Part shown: positions 51,158 to 60,736 of the stretch, one piece after another
Layout: each line of letters begins with the position of its first letter
Numbering within the stretch: the stretch's first letter is position 1
Assembly (NCBI RefSeq): GCF_026011795.1
Contig: NZ_BRVS01000027.1
Coordinates: forward strand, 1 to 64,000
Direction of reading: 5' to 3'
From: Arthrobacter mangrovi
GTDB lineage: Bacteria; Actinomycetota; Actinomycetes; Actinomycetales; Micrococcaceae
DNA: 64,000 nt
The notes under the pieces: model-generated
Seen by the model: only the letters and a program-made list of their open reading frames with translations
Told to the model about the DNA's origin: nothing
The model's database searches: none
Made by a program: the position numbers and the translations under genes

Positions 51158-52813
51158 ATGGAACTGTCCCCGTCAGCACATGTGGACTCGTTCACGCGCG
51201 ACCATCTGCCGCCGGCCGAGCAGTGGCCGGTGCTCGAATTCACCCTCCCCGAACTGCAGTATCCGGACCGCCTCAACGCCGCGGCGGTCCTCATCGACGA
51301 TGCCGTGGCAACGTTTGGCGCCGACCGGCCGGCCCTGCACACGCCCGAGGGCGAGACCTGGAGCTACGGACAGCTGCAGCAGCGCGCCAACCAGGTCGCC
51401 CAGGTCCTGACCGAGGACCTGGGTGTGGTGCCCGGCAACCGGGTGCTGCTGCGCGGCCCGAACAACCCGTGGCTGGTCGCGGCCTGGCTCGGCGTACTCA
51501 AGGCCGGCGCCGTCGTCGTCACCACAATGCCCGTGCTGCGGGCGAGCGAAGTCGCCAAGATCTGCGAACTGACCCGCCCGGTCGTCGCCATCTCGGACCA
51601 CCGCTTCGTGACCGAACTGCCGCATGCACTGGGTGCGGCCACCGCTGTCGTTACCTATGGAGCCAACGACGACGGCGACCTCACCGTGCGCTGTGCGTCC
51701 AAGAGCGGAAGGTTCGACAACGTGCCCACCGCGGCCGACGACGTCGCGCTGCTCGGCCCGACGTCGGGAACCACCGGCACGCCCAAGATCACCATGCACT
51801 TCCACCGGGACATCCTGGCCAATGCGGACACCTTCGCCCGCCACATCCTGAAGCCGACGGCGGACGACGTCTTCGCCGGCTCGCCGCCGCTGGCCTTCAC
51901 CTTCGGGCTGGGCGGACTGGTGGTCTTCCCGCTGCGGTTCGGTGCCTCATCCCTGCTCACCGAGCGGGCGACGCCGGTGGAGCTGGCCCGCCAGGCGGCG
52001 GCAGCAGGGGCCACCGTGCTCTTCACCGCCCCGACGGCCTACCGGGCCATCCTTAAGGAAGGCGAGGCCGACCTGCTCAAGGGCCTGCGGCTGGCAGTGT
52101 CTGCCGGCGAGCACCTGCCCAAGGAAACGTGGGAAGCCGTTCACACGGCCACGGGCCTCTCCCTCGTCAACGGCATCGGCGCCACGGAAATGCTGCACGT
52201 CTTCATCTCCGCCGCCGGAGCGGACATCCGTCCGGGCGCCACCGGAGTGGCAGTGCCGGGCTTCCGGGCCACGATCCTGGACGCGGACGGCAACGAAGCC
52301 CCACCCAACGAGCCCGGCCGCCTCGCCGTCATCGGCCCCACCGGCTGCCGCTACCTGGACGATGAGCGCCAGCTCAACTACGTGCACAACGGCTGGAACA
52401 TCACCGGGGACACCTTCATGCGCGACGAGGACGGGTACTTCTACTACCAGGCGCGCTCGGACAACATGATCATCTCTTCCGGGTACAACATCGGCGCCCC
52501 CGAGGTGGAGTCCGCGATCGACCAGCATCCGGACGTCGTGGAGAACGCCGTCGTTGGCCGGCCGGATCCGGAGCGCGGGAGCGTGGTCTGCGCGTTCATT
52601 GTGCTGCGCGAGGGCGTAGAGCCCGACGACGCCAAGCGCAAGGAGATCCAGGACTTCGTCAAGGCGACCATCGCCCCCTACAAATATCCGCGGGACGTGC
52701 GGTTCGTGACCGAACTGCCCCGCAACCCCAGCGGCAAACTGCAGCACTTCAGGCTGCGCGCCGCACTCGGGGACGAATCTGCAGAATTAGCCGGCGCCGG
52801 CCAGGGCCGTTGA
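51158..52813 (+). CDS. Aryl-CoA ligase, 2-aminobenzoate/benzoate-CoA ligase-like
   Basis: 551 residues from ATG 51158 (GAAAGGAA upstream). ANL-superfamily motifs: phosphate loop TSGTTGTPK (202-210), GIGATEMLHVF, the hinge YYQARSDNMIISSGYNIG, and catalytic Lys527 in NPSGKLQ. The GATEMLH and HNGWNITGD segments are typical of the benzoate/2-aminobenzoate-CoA ligase group. It would activate anthranilate or salicylate as the CoA ester at the cost of ATP. Directly upstream of the gene for the enzyme that uses such esters. Confidence 0.8.
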   Translation: MELSPSAHVDSFTRDHLPPAEQWPVLEFTLPELQYPDRLNAAAVLIDDAVATFGADRPALHTPEGETWSYGQLQQRANQVAQVLTEDLGVVPGNRVLLRGPNNPWLVAAWLGVLKAGAVVVTTMPVLRASEVAKICELTRPVVAISDHRFVTELPHALGAATAVVTYGANDDGDLTVRCASKSGRFDNVPTAADDVALLGPTSGTTGTPKITMHFHRDILANADTFARHILKPTADDVFAGSPPLAFTFGLGGLVVFPLRFGASSLLTERATPVELARQAAAAGATVLFTAPTAYRAILKEGEADLLKGLRLAVSAGEHLPKETWEAVHTATGLSLVNGIGATEMLHVFISAAGADIRPGATGVAVPGFRATILDADGNEAPPNEPGRLAVIGPTGCRYLDDERQLNYVHNGWNITGDTFMRDEDGYFYYQARSDNMIISSGYNIGAPEVESAIDQHPDVVENAVVGRPDPERGSVVCAFIVLREGVEPDDAKRKEIQDFVKATIAPYKYPRDVRFVTELPRNPSGKLQHFRLRAALGDESAELAGAGQGR

Positions 52814-52826
52814 AAGGACTAACGAC

Positions 52827-55217
52827 ATGAAAATCGCAATCATTGGTGGCGGACCTGGCGGGCTGTACTTCGGTGCGCTGATGAAGCAGCTGGATCCGGC
52901 CCACGAGGTGACCGTCTGGGAACGCAACGCCGCCAGCGATACGTTCGGCTTCGGCGTCGTCTTTTCCGATGAAACCCTCGGCGGGATCGGAAATGCCGAT
53001 GCGGTAGTGGCCGACTACATGAGCCGCCGCTTCGCACGCTGGTCGGATATCGACATCCATTTCAAGAACGAGACCATTACGGTGGGCGGGCAGGGTTTCG
53101 CGGCGATGAGCCGCAAAGAACTGCTGGAACTGCTGCAGCGCCGCTGCACCGAACTCGGCGTGGACCTGCGTTTCTCGACCATGGCCCCGCCGGTGGAAGA
53201 ACTCGAGGCCGGCTACGACCTGGTGCTGGCAGCGGACGGAGTCAACTCCCAGATCCGCGCCAAATACGCCGACTCCTTCGGACCTGATTTGGACCCGCGG
53301 CCGAACAAGTACATGTGGCTGGGCACCGACCAGGTCTTCGAGGCCTTCAAGTTCTTCGTCAAGGAGACCGAGTTCGGCGTCATGCAGATCCACGGCTACC
53401 CCTACTCGGACGCCGGCTCAACCTTCATCGTGGAGATGCACGAGGACGTCTGGCGTGCCGCCGGTTTCGACGAGACCGCGGACACCGTGTTCCCGCCCGG
53501 GGTCTCCGATGAGAAGGCCATCGCCAAGATCCGGGAGATCTTTGCCGAAGAACTCGACGGGTCCGAGGTGCTGGCGAATAACTCCAAGTGGCTGAACTTC
53601 ACCACCGTGCGCAACCGCAACTGGCGACACGGCAATGTGGTGCTGCTCGGCGACGCCGCGCACACCGCGCACTTCTCCATCGGCTCCGGAACCAAGCTGG
53701 CCATGGAGGACGCGCTGGCCCTGGCCGCCTGCCTGCACGAGCAGCAGGACCTGGAATCCGCCCTCGCCGCCTACGAACTTGAGCGGCGCCCGGTGGTCGA
53801 ATCGACGCAGCGGGCCGCGCAGGCCTCGCTGGAATGGTTCGAGCGGATCGGCCAGTACAAGGACCAGCACCCCACCCAGTTCGCCTTCAACCTGCTTACC
53901 CGCAGCCGGCGCATCACCCAGGACAACCTGCGCCTGCGCGACCCGGAATTCGCCGAGCTGGTGGACCGGCACTTCGCCGAGTCCCAGGGCCTGCAGCAGG
54001 TCGCTCCGGCCATGTTCCAGCCGTACACGATCGGCGGCCTGGAGCTGAAGAACCGGATCATCGTCTCGCCGATGGACATGTATTCGGCGGTCGACGGCGT
54101 CCCCGGCGACTTCCACAAGGTGCACCTGGGCAGCAAGGCCCTGGGCGGCGCCGGGCTGGTGATGACCGAAATGGTCTGCGTCTCCGAGGAAGGGCGCATC
54201 ACCCCGGGCTGCACGGGCCTCTACAACGAGGACCAGCAGGACAGCTGGAAGGACATCGTGGGCTTCATCCACGGGCAGTCTTCGGCGAAGATCGGCGTCC
54301 AGCTCGGCCACGCCGGCCGCAAGGCCTCGACCCGCCTGATGTGGGAGGGCATCGACGAGCCGCTCGAATCCGGCAACTGGGAAGCGATCGGCCCGTCAGC
54401 CCTGCCGTACGGCCCCGGCAGCCAGACCCCACGCGAAATCGACCGCGCGGAGATGGACAAGGTGAAAGCCGACTTCGTGGCCGCCACCCGGCGCGCCGCC
54501 GAAGCCGGCTTCGACCTGCTCGAGGTCCACGCCGCGCACGGCTACCTGCTCTCATCCTTCCTCTCGCCGATCGCCAACCAGCGCAGCGACGAATTCGGAG
54601 GCAGCCTGGAAAACCGGCTGCGCTTCCCCCTCGACGTATTCGACGCCGTCCGCGAAGCCTGGCCCGCGGAGAAGCCGCTGACCGTGCGGATCTCGGCCAC
54701 GGACTGGATCGAGGGCGGCAATACCCTGGATGACGCAGTGGAAATCGCCAGGGCCTTCGCGGCCCACGGCGCCGACGGGATCGATGTCTCCACCGGCCAG
54801 ATCGGCAAGGAAGAAGCGCCGGCGTACGGGCGCAGCTACCAGACCCCGTACGCCGACCGCATCCGGCAGGAGGTAGCCGAACCAGCAGGAATCGCGGTCA
54901 TCGCCGTCGGAGCCATTTCCTCCTACGACGACGCCAACTCGATCCTCCTGGCGGGCCGCGCCGACCTGATTGCCCTTGGCCGCACCCACCTGTACAACCC
55001 GCAGTGGACCCTGCACGCCGCCGCCGAGCAGGAATACAAGGGCGAGGCCGCCGAATGGATCCCGCAGTTCCGCGCCGGCCGGCGCAAGCCGCCAAGCTCC
55101 CGCACCGACGCGATCCGCCCCCGGCTGTCCCTGCTGCACGACACCGAGGACGAACAATCGCCCAACCACCTGAGGTGGCAGCCGGTAAAGACCGCCGACC
55201 CGGCACTGATGCGGTAG
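52827..55217 (+). CDS. Fused salicylyl-CoA 5-hydroxylase / 2-aminobenzoyl-CoA monooxygenase-reductase
   Basis: 796 residues in two enzyme halves. N-terminal (1-380) FAD monooxygenase: IIGGGPGGLYFGALM, the DG motif VLAADGVNSQIR and GDAAHTAHFSIGSGTKLA. C-terminal (about 395-770) old-yellow-enzyme-type oxidoreductase: PYTIGGLELKNRIIVSPMDM, GVQLGHAGRKAST, and VHAAHGYLLSSFLSPIANQR. This fusion is known from anaerobe-like aerobic 2-aminobenzoyl-CoA metabolism (Azoarcus) and from salicylyl-CoA 5-hydroxylation. With the ligase upstream it defines module D. Anthranilate versus salicylate cannot be decided by sequence reading. Confidence 0.85.
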   Translation: MKIAIIGGGPGGLYFGALMKQLDPAHEVTVWERNAASDTFGFGVVFSDETLGGIGNADAVVADYMSRRFARWSDIDIHFKNETITVGGQGFAAMSRKELLELLQRRCTELGVDLRFSTMAPPVEELEAGYDLVLAADGVNSQIRAKYADSFGPDLDPRPNKYMWLGTDQVFEAFKFFVKETEFGVMQIHGYPYSDAGSTFIVEMHEDVWRAAGFDETADTVFPPGVSDEKAIAKIREIFAEELDGSEVLANNSKWLNFTTVRNRNWRHGNVVLLGDAAHTAHFSIGSGTKLAMEDALALAACLHEQQDLESALAAYELERRPVVESTQRAAQASLEWFERIGQYKDQHPTQFAFNLLTRSRRITQDNLRLRDPEFAELVDRHFAESQGLQQVAPAMFQPYTIGGLELKNRIIVSPMDMYSAVDGVPGDFHKVHLGSKALGGAGLVMTEMVCVSEEGRITPGCTGLYNEDQQDSWKDIVGFIHGQSSAKIGVQLGHAGRKASTRLMWEGIDEPLESGNWEAIGPSALPYGPGSQTPREIDRAEMDKVKADFVAATRRAAEAGFDLLEVHAAHGYLLSSFLSPIANQRSDEFGGSLENRLRFPLDVFDAVREAWPAEKPLTVRISATDWIEGGNTLDDAVEIARAFAAHGADGIDVSTGQIGKEEAPAYGRSYQTPYADRIRQEVAEPAGIAVIAVGAISSYDDANSILLAGRADLIALGRTHLYNPQWTLHAAAEQEYKGEAAEWIPQFRAGRRKPPSSRTDAIRPRLSLLHDTEDEQSPNHLRWQPVKTADPALMR

Positions 55218-55249
55218 TTGCCGAAGCAACCGACTAAAACGGCCGGACG

Positions 55250-55276
55250 CGGCGGGGCAGTTACACAGCCCCGCCG
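55250..55276 (+). terminator. Hairpin terminator of the module D operon
   Basis: CGGCGGGGC (55250-55258) pairs with GCCCCGCCG (55268-55276) around a nine-base loop, 33 bases after the last stop of the operon. No T run follows. Confidence 0.65.
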
Positions 55277-55373
55277 TCGCCGTCGTTACTCACCGCAGTC
55301 GTACCTAAGCGGCCATGAAAAACCTGCCTATAGGCGCAGGTGGCCGGAAGAACATCCTCCCCACAGGGCAGGG

Positions 55374-55667
55374 TCACCGTGGCTTGTAGACGTCTGAACG
55401 GTGCTCAATCCGGTGGACATACAGGGTGCGCCGTTCGACATCGAGGGTGAACAGGACGCGGTAGTCACCGCGGCGCGCCGTACGCATGCCCAGCAGTTCG
55501 TTGGTCAGCGGTTTGCTGGGGCGATGGGGATTATCGGCAAGAGCGCCGGTCACGAACTCGACGATAGCGCCGGCCGCCTTTTCCGGCAGCCGCCGGAAAC
55601 CCTTGAAGGCGGGGCTAGTGACTTCGACCTTCCACGGTTCATTGCCGGCAGCTGATGATTCACTCAC
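55374..55667 (-). CDS. RelE/ParE-type toxin
   Basis: 97 residues from GTG 55667, overlapping the antitoxin stop (GTGA). RelE-type features: WKVEVTSPAFKGFRRLPEKA, NPHRPSKPL, then MRTARRGDYRVLFTLDVERR and LYVHRIEHRSDVY, with the conserved R-x-G-D-Y-R-V-L-F core and a basic and aromatic C-terminus. RelE toxins cleave mRNA on the ribosome. A frameshifted copy lies at 37255-37531. Confidence 0.85.
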   Translation of the reverse strand: MSESSAAGNEPWKVEVTSPAFKGFRRLPEKAAGAIVEFVTGALADNPHRPSKPLTNELLGMRTARRGDYRVLFTLDVERRTLYVHRIEHRSDVYKPR

Positions 55668-55939
55668 CTGGGCGGAAGCCCGAACTCGCGGCGCAGGTCC
55701 TCACCGCTGACCGTGCTGCCTTCGGCAATGTCCCGCCTGGCCTGCTCGAGATCTTCCCGGATGCCGGGCTGCGAGAGCCAATGGACGGTTTCCTGCAGCG
55801 ACTCCAAATCATCAGCGGACATCAGCACAGCGGACGGATGCCCGTGCCGGGTGATCTGAATGATCTCGTGCGTGCGGTCCGCCTCGTCGACCAGGGCGGA
55901 CAGCTTGTCCTTGGCTTCACTCAGCGGTACTGTTCTCAT
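55664..55939 (-). CDS. Phd/YefM-type antitoxin
   Basis: 91 residues. N-terminal Phd fold with VPLSEAKDKLSALVDEADR and IIQITRHGHPSAVLMSADD, followed by the toxin-binding helices (ESLQETVHWLSQPG, LEQARRDIAEG). First gene of the pair, as usual, and likely autoregulator together with the toxin. TAGCC/GGCTA half-sites sit just upstream. Confidence 0.85.
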   Translation of the reverse strand: MRTVPLSEAKDKLSALVDEADRTHEIIQITRHGHPSAVLMSADDLESLQETVHWLSQPGIREDLEQARRDIAEGSTVSGEDLRREFGLPPR

Positions 55940-56295
55940 GCAAGGATTCTAGCCGCTATTTCGGCTAATCGATAGCCAGACTTTTGGCCGATAACCGACC
56001 TTATGTCAAGTAAATACTTGAAGTATCAAGTATCTTGAGGTGTCACAATTATACCATCACCCGACACAAGTTAAGGCCGCCGCCCTCGCGGACCTCTGAC
56101 GGCGCAAAATCACCGTCTCGTCATCTGCGCGTGAGCTGCTTGACCTCTCGGCTACATAGGAGCGTAATCCGCGGTGAGAATCCGATGCTCCCAATTCAGG
56201 TACGCCGACGCGCTCTAAGACCGGCTGCACTCTGTGACTCTGGTTGTTACAGACTTCGCACAGGACGGGATCTCGACCACCTGCTTACGCTGTGG
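55940..56295. promoter_or_regulatory. Toxin-antitoxin control region with two sets of palindromes
   Basis: Alternating half-sites TAGCC (55950-55954), GGCTA (55963-55967) and TAGCC (55973-55977) lie 10-40 bases upstream of the antitoxin start; similar TAGCC...GGCT elements precede the broken copy (37683-37698). Further out are two TCAAG/CTTGA palindromes: TCAAGTA, two bases, TACTTGA (56006-56021), then TCAAG, three bases, CTTGA (56026-56038). The rest of the stretch holds no evident gene. Confidence 0.55.
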
Positions 56296-56439
56296 TCAGG
56301 TTCTCTGACCCGGTGAATCCGGCTTGCCTTCTGCAGCGTTCCGGTTCAGGTCTTGATCAATCTCAGAACCCGGTTCGATGACCACTCCATCTTCGCGCTG
56401 GTCGATCTGTGGATCGAGTTCCGGTTTTCCCTCCGTCAC
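56296..56439 (-). CDS. Small acidic hypothetical protein
   Basis: 47 residues from GTG 56439, chosen because AGGAGG lies six bases upstream; a longer reading from GTG 56481 has no such site. Highly acidic and polar (QIDQREDGVVIEPGSEIDQD), lacking hydrophobic core, so probably disordered. No function known. Located between the toxin-antitoxin region and the sulfatase gene. Confidence 0.5.
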   Translation of the reverse strand: MTEGKPELDPQIDQREDGVVIEPGSEIDQDLNRNAAEGKPDSPGQRT

Positions 56440-56671
56440 GGATGCCTCCTGACCTGCCTGTTTTTTCCTACTTCTGTCCACCTATTTGAGCATTCGGTGC
56501 AAGGAACCTGGCTCCTGCGGCTGTTAGTCGTGCGGCAACTGGTCCAGCGGTCGTCAGCTGATCCCCTCCAAGAAGCAGGGCTTATCCTCCGCCGGCAGCT
56601 GTTTGTTGCGGACACCGCCATCGCAACAGCCCGCCGGAGCCAATAGCCCCTGACAGACCGGTCGAATCTCC

Positions 56672-59023
56672 TTACTCGAAGGCAGCCAGTATCCGTTGGT
56701 CCATCGCCACAATCTTTTCAGGGCTGTAGGCGGCCTTCGGGCCCGGGGTGTAGCGGACAGAGTGCAGCCGTCCGGTGTAGCGGAAGCAGCCGTGCCGTTC
56801 GTACACTTCCCAGTCGACGGGCCCGCCCCTGTCTAGGCCCACAGAGATCCCGGCGAACGGCGCCATGCCCACCAATTGGAAGACCTCGCGCAGCTCCGCG
56901 GTAACCATGCCGTCGACTTCCAGCGCGATTGTCCACTGGAATTCTGGGAGCACTTCGAACCTGAGCCGTATCGTGTGCCGGCCGGCACTAATTATGCAGC
57001 TCGCGCGCCGCACAGTTCCGTACTCGTTGTACGCAACGTTTAGCCGCCCGCCCTCGATGAACAGGACGTAGCCGCCGCCCTGGTCGCCGTGGGCCACCAG
57101 GACACCCTGGTCACCGTCGCGGTATTCCAGGTCCACGTCCACGGTAAAGGAGCGTAGTCGGACCAGCTTTGCCGACCGGTAGCGTTCGAGGGTGGGGGTC
57201 CCGGGATAGAGGGTCACGGGTTGTTCGAGACCAAGCTCGGTTGCGGGGCGGTTCCGGTTAAAGGAGCCGTCGTCGTTTAGTGGGAACACCTGGTTCCACC
57301 ACGCCGCCGCCCGCCACTTCTCCCCGAGGTCACGGACCTTCTCCGGGTGGGCCGCCGCGAGGTTCCGTGTCTCGGCGGGGTCGGCTTCCACGTCGTATAG
57401 CTCCCACTCCCCCGCATCCCAGCCAGCCCCGTTGGGCTCGGGGAACACGGCCTTCCATCGGCCCTCGAGGAACCCGAGCCTCCCGTTGAGTTCCGTATAC
57501 TGTGATGCCCTGGCTGCGGGGGCGAACCTGTCGTGGAGTATCCGCACGAAGGATTGGCCATCCATCTGGCGGGCGGGCAGACCGTGGCGTTCGGAGACTG
57601 GGTTGATGCCGGCGAGCTCCATCAGCGTCGGCGCGACGTCGACCGCATGGGCGAATTGGCGCCGGACGCCGTCGTCGTCGACTGCGCGCGGGAGCCCGGC
57701 CGGCCAGGAGACGATCATTGGCACGCGCACGCCGCCGGCGTGCGGGAATGTCTTGTAGAGGCGGAACGGGGTGTTCGCTGCGTAGGCCCAGCCGCGGGGG
57801 TGCTGAGCGTAGGTCTGCGGCCCGCCGATGAGGGCGGGGTCCCTGGGGACGTCCGCCATCCATCCCTCGGGCAGGCCCGTCTTGGGTGCGCCGAACCGAC
57901 TGAAGTAGCTGCGGGTTCCCGTGGCCCCGCCCTCGGAGGTGCCCCCGTTGTCGGAAGTGAACACAATGATCGTGTTCTCGTACTCGCCCAGCACCTTAAG
58001 GTAGTCCACCAGTCGACGCAGGTTCTGGTCGACGTTGTCGATCGAGGCTGCATACACTTCCATGTAGCGGGCGAAGAGCTTCTTCTGCTCGTCGTCCAGA
58101 TCGTCCCAGGCGGGGACGTCGAACCCGGGCTCGGTGTTCCGCGGCGCGCATTCAGTGTCCTCCGCGAAGAGACCTACATGGATCTGGCGGCGGAAGCGCT
58201 CGGCTCGGATGTGGTCCCAGCCCGACTCGTAGCGCCCTCGATACTTCTCCACGTCCTCCGCCTTGGCCTGTACGGGACCGTGTACCGCCGTGTGCGCGAA
58301 GTAGAGGAAGAAGGGCTTGGAGGGGTCGCTGGCACGCAGTTCGGACACCATGGACATTGCCTGGTCGGTCAGGTCATCGGTGAGGAAGTAGTCCCGGGGG
58401 TACTCGTCGATGACCACCTGGCTGTTGTCGCGCACCAGGCGGTGCGGGTGGAACAGCGATGTGAACCCGTCCATGCACCCGTAGTACCGGTCGAAACCGC
58501 GCTGGACCGGCCACGCAGACTTCTCGGCGGCATCGTGCATCTTCGCCTCCGGCGTCAAGTGCCACTTGCCGACCATGAACGTCGCATACCCGTGGGCGCG
58601 GAAGTGCTCAGCGACGGTAGGCACGTCCGCAGGTATCTCCATCGCCGCGTTCGGGAACCCGGGGTCGACATGGGGCACCCAAGCGAACCCAGCCCGATGC
58701 GGGTTCAGCCCGGTCATCAGCGAGGCTCTCGCCGGGGAGCACATCGGCGGCGTCTGGTAGTTGCCCAGCCGGTACCCCCCGGCAGCCAGTTCCTCAAGCG
58801 CCGGGGTGTCGATTTCGGACCCGTACGGCGAGATGTCGCTGTAGCCCATGTCGTCCATGAGCATGACGACGACGTTGGGCGCATCCGTCCTCGCCTGCGA
58901 GGCCGCCCCCCACGCGGGGACGGATTCACTGGCCCGCTCCGCCACTCGGCCGCAGAAGCCCGCATAGTCGCGGACCGGATACGGATAGCCGTCGCTGTAC
59001 TCGTTCACTCGGTTCCTCTCCAT
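56672..59023 (-). CDS. Arylsulfatase (formylglycine type)
   Basis: 783 residues from ATG 59023; GTG 59008 is also possible. The modification motif is CSPAR (Cys95-Arg99) in TPPMCSPARASLMTG; calcium ligands Asp57-Asp58 are in MLMDDMGYSD. The length and C-terminal beta-rich domain (about 620-770) match large bacterial arylsulfatases. No signal peptide is seen, so it probably acts in the cytoplasm on an imported sulfate ester. Last gene of an operon with a three-part ABC importer. Needs a formylglycine-generating enzyme, not found here. Confidence 0.85.
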   Translation of the reverse strand: MERNRVNEYSDGYPYPVRDYAGFCGRVAERASESVPAWGAASQARTDAPNVVVMLMDDMGYSDISPYGSEIDTPALEELAAGGYRLGNYQTPPMCSPARASLMTGLNPHRAGFAWVPHVDPGFPNAAMEIPADVPTVAEHFRAHGYATFMVGKWHLTPEAKMHDAAEKSAWPVQRGFDRYYGCMDGFTSLFHPHRLVRDNSQVVIDEYPRDYFLTDDLTDQAMSMVSELRASDPSKPFFLYFAHTAVHGPVQAKAEDVEKYRGRYESGWDHIRAERFRRQIHVGLFAEDTECAPRNTEPGFDVPAWDDLDDEQKKLFARYMEVYAASIDNVDQNLRRLVDYLKVLGEYENTIIVFTSDNGGTSEGGATGTRSYFSRFGAPKTGLPEGWMADVPRDPALIGGPQTYAQHPRGWAYAANTPFRLYKTFPHAGGVRVPMIVSWPAGLPRAVDDDGVRRQFAHAVDVAPTLMELAGINPVSERHGLPARQMDGQSFVRILHDRFAPAARASQYTELNGRLGFLEGRWKAVFPEPNGAGWDAGEWELYDVEADPAETRNLAAAHPEKVRDLGEKWRAAAWWNQVFPLNDDGSFNRNRPATELGLEQPVTLYPGTPTLERYRSAKLVRLRSFTVDVDLEYRDGDQGVLVAHGDQGGGYVLFIEGGRLNVAYNEYGTVRRASCIISAGRHTIRLRFEVLPEFQWTIALEVDGMVTAELREVFQLVGMAPFAGISVGLDRGGPVDWEVYERHGCFRYTGRLHSVRYTPGPKAAYSPEKIVAMDQRILAAFE

Positions 59024-59067
59024 CGGGCCCCTCGGGCGAAGTTTGCTGCCGTGGTGCCGGCGGGTTG

Positions 59068-59841
59068 CTAGACGGTGGCCGTCGCGCGTAGGAAACGACG
59101 GGTGCGCTCCTGCTGGGGGTTCTCCAGCACCTGCCGCGGGTCACCCTTCTCGACGACCAGGCCGCCGTCCATGAACACCAGTTCGTCTCCGACCTCCTTG
59201 GCGAACTCGATTTCATGAGTCACGACGATCATCGTCATGCCGCTGTCCGCCAACCCGCGCATGACGTCAAGCACCTCGCCGACCAGCTCTGGGTCAAGCG
59301 CGGAGGTCGGCTCGTCGAATAGCATGACCTTCGGGTCCATGGCCAAGGCTCGGGCGATGGCGACGCGTTGCTGCTGTCCGCCCGAAAGCTGGGCCGGGTA
59401 TTTGTGCTCGTGTCCGGACAGCCCGACCCGCGCCAGCGCGTCCTGAGCCCGGTCGAGGACCTCGCGCTTGGGCTGCCGGCGCACATGCCGCGGGGCCTCC
59501 ATGACGTTCTCGAGGGCCGTCATGTGCGCGAACAGGTTGAAGCGCTGGAACACCATTCCGATCTGGCTGCGCTGGCGGGCCAGCTCCTTCTCGGTCAGGT
59601 CGTACAGCCGTCCGTTGCGTTCTTTAAAGCCCACCAGCGATCCGTCGACCCGGATCCGGCCCGCGTCGATCGTCTCAAGACGGTTGACGCAGCGCAGGAA
59701 CGTGGACTTTCCCGATCCGGACGGGCCGAGGAAGCACATCACCTCTCCGTTGTTGACTTCGAGGTCGATGCCCTTGAGCACTTCGTGGCGGCCAAAGCTC
59801 TTGCGCACGCCCTGGGCGATGACCATGGGTGTGGAGTTCAT
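59068..59841 (-). CDS. Polar-amino-acid-type ABC transporter ATP-binding protein
   Basis: 257 residues from ATG 59841 (AAAGGGAA upstream). Walker [10 protein letters not shown] (39-47), signature [15 protein letters not shown], Walker [15 protein letters not shown]. GlnQ/HisP-like. Fourteen bases after the permease gene and 44 bases before the sulfatase gene on the same strand. Confidence 0.85.
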   Translation of the reverse strand: MNSTPMVIAQGVRKSFGRHEVLKGIDLEVNNGEVMCFLGPSGSGKSTFLRCVNRLETIDAGRIRVDGSLVGFKERNGRLYDLTEKELARQRSQIGMVFQRFNLFAHMTALENVMEAPRHVRRQPKREVLDRAQDALARVGLSGHEHKYPAQLSGGQQQRVAIARALAMDPKVMLFDEPTSALDPELVGEVLDVMRGLADSGMTMIVVTHEIEFAKEVGDELVFMDGGLVVEKGDPRQVLENPQQERTRRFLRATATV

Positions 59842-59855
59842 ATTTCCCTTTCCGC

Positions 59856-60734
59856 TCATCGGTTGTAGCCCCGACCAGCACGGCGCTCGACGAACCGCTG
59901 ACCGATACTCAGCACGGAGACGATGATGAGGTACCAAAATGAGGCGACGAAGAACATCTCGATGGTGCGGTAGTTCACCGCGGCGATGTCGTGGACCGCA
60001 GTCATGAGTTCTCCACCGGCGATGACCGAAACGAGGGAGCTGGACTTCAGCAGCAGGATCAGCTGGTTCCCGGTGGGCGGGATGATCATGCGCAGGGCCT
60101 GGGGCAGGACGATCCGGAACATCGCGAGTCCGGGCCGCATGCCCAGAGCCGCAGCGGCCTCCTTCTGGCCGTGGTCAACGCCTAGGATCCCGCCGCGCAC
60201 AATCTCTGCCATGTAGGCGCCCTCGTGGATGGCCAGTGCGGCTGCCGCAGCGACGAAAGTCGTCATGACTGCGTTGGTTTCCACCTCGACGAACATGATG
60301 TCGGTAAACGGGATACCAATGCCAAGGGTGTCGAACAGCAGCGAGAAGTTGCCGAAGATCAGGATCAGGACCAAGAGCGGGACGCCGCGAAAGAACCAGA
60401 CGTATCCGGTGGCGATGGCGCTGAGCACCTTATTGCTGGACAGTTTCGAGACGGCCAGCAGCACGCCGATAAGGACGCCGCCGATCATCGCCACCGCGGT
60501 CAGCTGGAAAGTCACGACGAGGCCGCGGAGGATGGGGCCGGCGAAGAGGTTCGCGGCGACGATCGAATAATCGAGGTTCTCGTTCTGGGCCAAGGCCATG
60601 ACAAATGCACCCAAGAGCACCGTGACCACAACGGCAGTCAGCCATTGTCCGTAGTGGCGTACGGGGACGGCCTTGATGGACATGTCGAGTGCTTCGTCTC
60701 TGGCTGTTACGGTGGGCGCAGACGCTACTGTCAT
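59856..60734 (-). CDS. Polar-amino-acid-type ABC transporter permease
   Basis: 292 residues. One N-terminal helix plus the conserved HisM/GlnP-type core with the EAA loop ([39 protein letters not shown]). Starts two bases after the binding-protein stop. Only one permease gene is present, so the channel is probably a homodimer. Confidence 0.85.
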   Translation of the reverse strand: MTVASAPTVTARDEALDMSIKAVPVRHYGQWLTAVVVTVLLGAFVMALAQNENLDYSIVAANLFAGPILRGLVVTFQLTAVAMIGGVLIGVLLAVSKLSSNKVLSAIATGYVWFFRGVPLLVLILIFGNFSLLFDTLGIGIPFTDIMFVEVETNAVMTTFVAAAAALAIHEGAYMAEIVRGGILGVDHGQKEAAAALGMRPGLAMFRIVLPQALRMIIPPTGNQLILLLKSSSLVSVIAGGELMTAVHDIAAVNYRTIEMFFVASFWYLIIVSVLSIGQRFVERRAGRGYNR

Positions 60735-60736
60735 GC

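Noticed and set aside
56035-56316. 93-codon frame after the toxin-antitoxin control region
   Set aside because: No ribosome binding site and no recognisable pattern; starts inside the palindrome region.
57533-59071. 512-codon plus-strand frame over the sulfatase
   Set aside because: Shadow of the sulfatase gene, which has the CSPAR motif and metal ligands.
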